From contig CALBTS010000619.1 in the NCBI GenBank assembly GCA_937968035.1, forward strand, positions 1-43,250: a stretch of 43,250 nucleotides of DNA. Direction: 5' to 3'. The stretch's first letter is position 1. Each line of letters begins with the position of its first letter. The position numbers and the translations under genes were made by a program. Under the pieces are notes generated by a model that ran no database searches, was not told the DNA's origin, and saw only the letters and a list, made by a program, of their open reading frames with translations. Of this stretch, positions 41,744-43,250 are shown piece after piece. This DNA comes from an uncultured Methanomethylovorans sp. (GTDB lineage: Archaea > Halobacteriota > Methanosarcinia > Methanosarcinales > Methanosarcinaceae).

Positions 41744-42562
41744 ATGATCCAGGCGGTAACTTGCCAGCGAGATCTCTTTGGTGTGGATTTCAGCGGTGCC
41801 AAGTCCGCCTGTTATAAGATCTGGCTCAGCCACGGTAAAGTGTCCGGGAACAGATTAGGTATTGTGGAATGTTACCCTCTTAGCGAAGTAGATCCAAGTA
41901 ACCTGGGCAGGGAACCTTGTCTTCGTTTTTTGCTTGGCCTTATATGCTCCAGTAAAAGTTCTATTTTTGGCATGGATTTTCCCTTTGGAATTCCGCTACC
42001 TCTCATGCAGGGGCTCGGTTGGAACGAGTTCATCCGGCATTTCCCGGAACTCTATACCAGTGAAGATGAGTTCAGAGATAGAAACCGTAGACTTTCAGGG
42101 AACGTGGAGCTCAAAAGAGCAACGGACAAAGAGGTAAAAGCTCCCTTTTGTGTTTATAACCTAAGATTGTACAGACAGACATATTTTGGTATAAGGGACA
42201 TTATAAGACCTCTTGTGATCTCGGGTGCTGCCAGTATTTTGCCCATGCAGTCTCCGAGGGCAGATGTTCCATGGGTTATGGAAATATGCCCCGCCTCTGC
42301 ACTGAAAAAAGAAGGATTGTATATTTCCTATAAAGGAAAAGGAACAAAAGAACGAAAATCCAGGGAATATATTCTGGACCATCTTGAAAGAAAGGCATTG
42401 GATCTGCCCGAAGATATACGGGACAAGGCTCTGCAGAACGCTGATGGCGATGCTCTGGACAGCATCATAGCAGCATATTCTGTATTCTGCGTTCTGAACA
42501 CGCTGGTTCCGGGAAACGGAATAGGTGAGCCTTATATAAATGAAGGGTTCACTTATATTTGA
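41744..42562 (+). CDS. DUF429 family protein
   Basis: 272 aa from ATG 41744, chosen because the conserved start FGVDFSGAKSA follows at about 12. An in-frame ATG at 41708 lies inside the synthase gene. The fold is probably RNase H/actin-like: FGVDFSGAK, FGMDFPFGIP with Asp in the second strand, WVMEICPASAL and ALQNADGDALDSIIAAYSV near the end supply three acidic residues in the expected order. This suggests a metal-dependent nuclease or a phosphate-handling enzyme, but DUF429 has no established activity that I can name. Spacing of 4 bases from the inositol-phosphate synthase gene points to co-transcription. It ends 4 bases from the convergent afpA. Confidence 0.82.
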   Translation: MIQAVTCQRDLFGVDFSGAKSACYKIWLSHGKVSGNRLGIVECYPLSEVDPSNLGREPCLRFLLGLICSSKSSIFGMDFPFGIPLPLMQGLGWNEFIRHFPELYTSEDEFRDRNRRLSGNVELKRATDKEVKAPFCVYNLRLYRQTYFGIRDIIRPLVISGAASILPMQSPRADVPWVMEICPASALKKEGLYISYKGKGTKERKSREYILDHLERKALDLPEDIRDKALQNADGDALDSIIAAYSVFCVLNTLVPGNGIGEPYINEGFTYI

Positions 42563-42566
42563 AAAC

Positions 42567-43112
42567 TCATTCCTTTGGAATACCAATTATTCTATATAGG
42601 TCCTCAGGACTGTCAAGTATTGTAATATTCTCCATGCGGGACAGCTTTTCAGTGTTCTCTATGTCTATGTCTCTCATTTTCAGTTTCATTTCCTTTCCGT
42701 TGGGAGCATAGGTTGTCACTGTTCCCTTTTGTCGATCTACCGGAAGGATATAAATTGGTGTTTCACCTTTAGCCGTTTGCGCAACGACATTTGTCACAAG
42801 GTTATCGGCAATGCCATGAACTATCTTTGCCACAGTATTGGCCGTAGTAGGTGCAATTATCAGCATGTCATAATGTCCAAGCTGCAAAGGTCCCGCAATG
42901 AAAGGGGAGTTTGGGCCAGCATCTGTTTTGAAGTTAGGGAAATCTCTCTGTATATCATCCCACATTCTGTACCACTTCATAACCGTTTCTCCTTCTTTGG
43001 AAAGGAACACCATGAATTCAATATTTGTTTTTTTCTTAATATCTACCATTGTATTGTAAGTCTCTTTTATAAGATCTCCCGAACCTGTTATTCCCCATGC
43101 TATCCTTTTCAT
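42567..43112 (-). CDS. afpA: Archaeoflavoprotein AfpA-like FMN protein
   Basis: 181 aa. KRIAWGITGSGDLIKETYNTM is the flavoprotein (UbiX/Dfp-type) nucleotide loop, and DMLIIAPTTANTVAKIVHGIADNLVTN is the second flavin-binding segment with conserved Pro-Thr-x-Asn. These match AfpA of Archaeoglobus, an FMN protein that accepts electrons from ferredoxin. The related DmrB/DmrX-type dihydromethanopterin reductases are an alternative and cannot be excluded without comparison. GGAGAG lies a few bases before the ATG. It follows by 16 bases the end of a ferredoxin-reductase-like gene, its likely electron-transfer partner. Convergent with the DUF429 gene. Confidence 0.83.
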   Translation of the reverse strand: MKRIAWGITGSGDLIKETYNTMVDIKKKTNIEFMVFLSKEGETVMKWYRMWDDIQRDFPNFKTDAGPNSPFIAGPLQLGHYDMLIIAPTTANTVAKIVHGIADNLVTNVVAQTAKGETPIYILPVDRQKGTVTTYAPNGKEMKLKMRDIDIENTEKLSRMENITILDSPEDLYRIIGIPKE

Positions 43113-43128
43113 ATAATCTCTCCATTTG

Positions 43129-43250
43129 TCAATATCCTGCCAATGCTTCCTTCTTGACCATGTCCTTTGGGATATTCATTAAGGCCAACATTTCCTCCAT
43201 GGACCTGACCATTTCAGGTGGGCCGCATATCAGAAAATGTCTTTCTCTGT
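43129..43250 (-). CDS. Partial: C-terminus of an FAD/NAD-binding ferredoxin reductase-like protein
   Basis: Only the last 39 residues are in the window; the gene starts beyond the right edge. RHFLICGPPEMVRSMEEMLA is the CGPPxM motif that contacts NAD(P) in ferredoxin-NADP reductase and dihydroorotate dehydrogenase electron-transfer subunits. The protein ends ...KKEALAGY. It lies 16 bases upstream of afpA on the same strand, so the two are probably co-transcribed and may pass electrons between NAD(P)H or ferredoxin and AfpA. Whether a 2Fe-2S domain is present cannot be seen here. Confidence 0.75.
   Translation of the reverse strand, partial: RERHFLICGPPEMVRSMEEMLALMNIPKDMVKKEALAGY

Overview
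The window looks like chromosomal core DNA from a methanogenic archaeon, most likely of the Methanosarcinaceae. No single marker proves this; the gene set does. It has an archaeal RadA, a VAT/Cdc48 ATPase, archaeal-type CoaD and aIF1, NreA, archaeoflavoprotein AfpA, FprA, archaeal inositol-1-phosphate synthase and CbiMNQO cobalt uptake, together with bacterial-type MutS/MutL. That mix is familiar from mesophilic Methanosarcinales. Many genes have TATA-like boxes 22-30 bases before the start codon and no ribosome binding site (leaderless). Others have clear GGAGG or GGTGA sites and often TTG or GTG starts. I found no IS element, prophage, CRISPR array, rRNA or tRNA.

Layout. 1-4.2 kb: a Cas4-like protein whose nuclease motifs look lost, a coiled-coil protein, and on the minus strand a secreted metalloprotease plus a small membrane-anchored protein. 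4.2-8.7 kb: mutS-mutL. 8.7-13.9 kb: cobalt and cobamide block, cbiD-cbiE then cbiM-cbiN-cbiQ-cbiO, where CbiO has a long unassigned C-terminal extension. 13.9-15.6 kb (minus): endonuclease IV-like protein, a small unknown, coaD. 15.8-20.1 kb: radA, phosphoglycolate phosphatase, PRC-barrel protein, VAT ATPase. 20.2-22.4 kb: flavodoxin-like protein, QueG-like Fe-S protein, DUF378 protein. 22.4-25.0 kb (minus): purL and a DUF192 protein. 25.1-28.7 kb: aIF1, then a tight operon iscS-iscU-HTH/CxxC regulator-nreA. 28.7-30.5 kb: PiT phosphate transporter and DUF47 partner. 30.5-32.7 kb (minus): FAD oxidoreductase and purC. 32.8-33.6 kb: the metal sensors NikR and an ArsR-type protein, convergent. 34-38.1 kb (minus): operon of PAS protein, PfkB kinase and type II P-type ATPase. 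38.3-40.4 kb (minus): oxygen/redox operon of a rubrerythrin-like protein, FprA and an FTR-like Fe-S protein. 40.6-43.25 kb: inositol-phosphate synthase, DUF429 protein, and minus-strand AfpA with the end of a reductase gene running off the edge.

The least explained items are these. (1) The gap at 33.6-34.0 kb holds two overlapping mini-ORFs and a long-range helix that would hide a Shine-Dalgarno sequence, followed by a T-tract: a candidate structured RNA or leader. (2) An IscU has Asp where the first cluster-ligand Cys belongs, and it is encoded with a four-cysteine HTH protein that could be an archaeal counterpart of IscR. (3) The CbiO extension. (4) The Cas4-like protein keeps its Fe-S cysteines but not its nuclease motifs. 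(5) Several gene leaders carry unexplained hairpins or short direct repeats.
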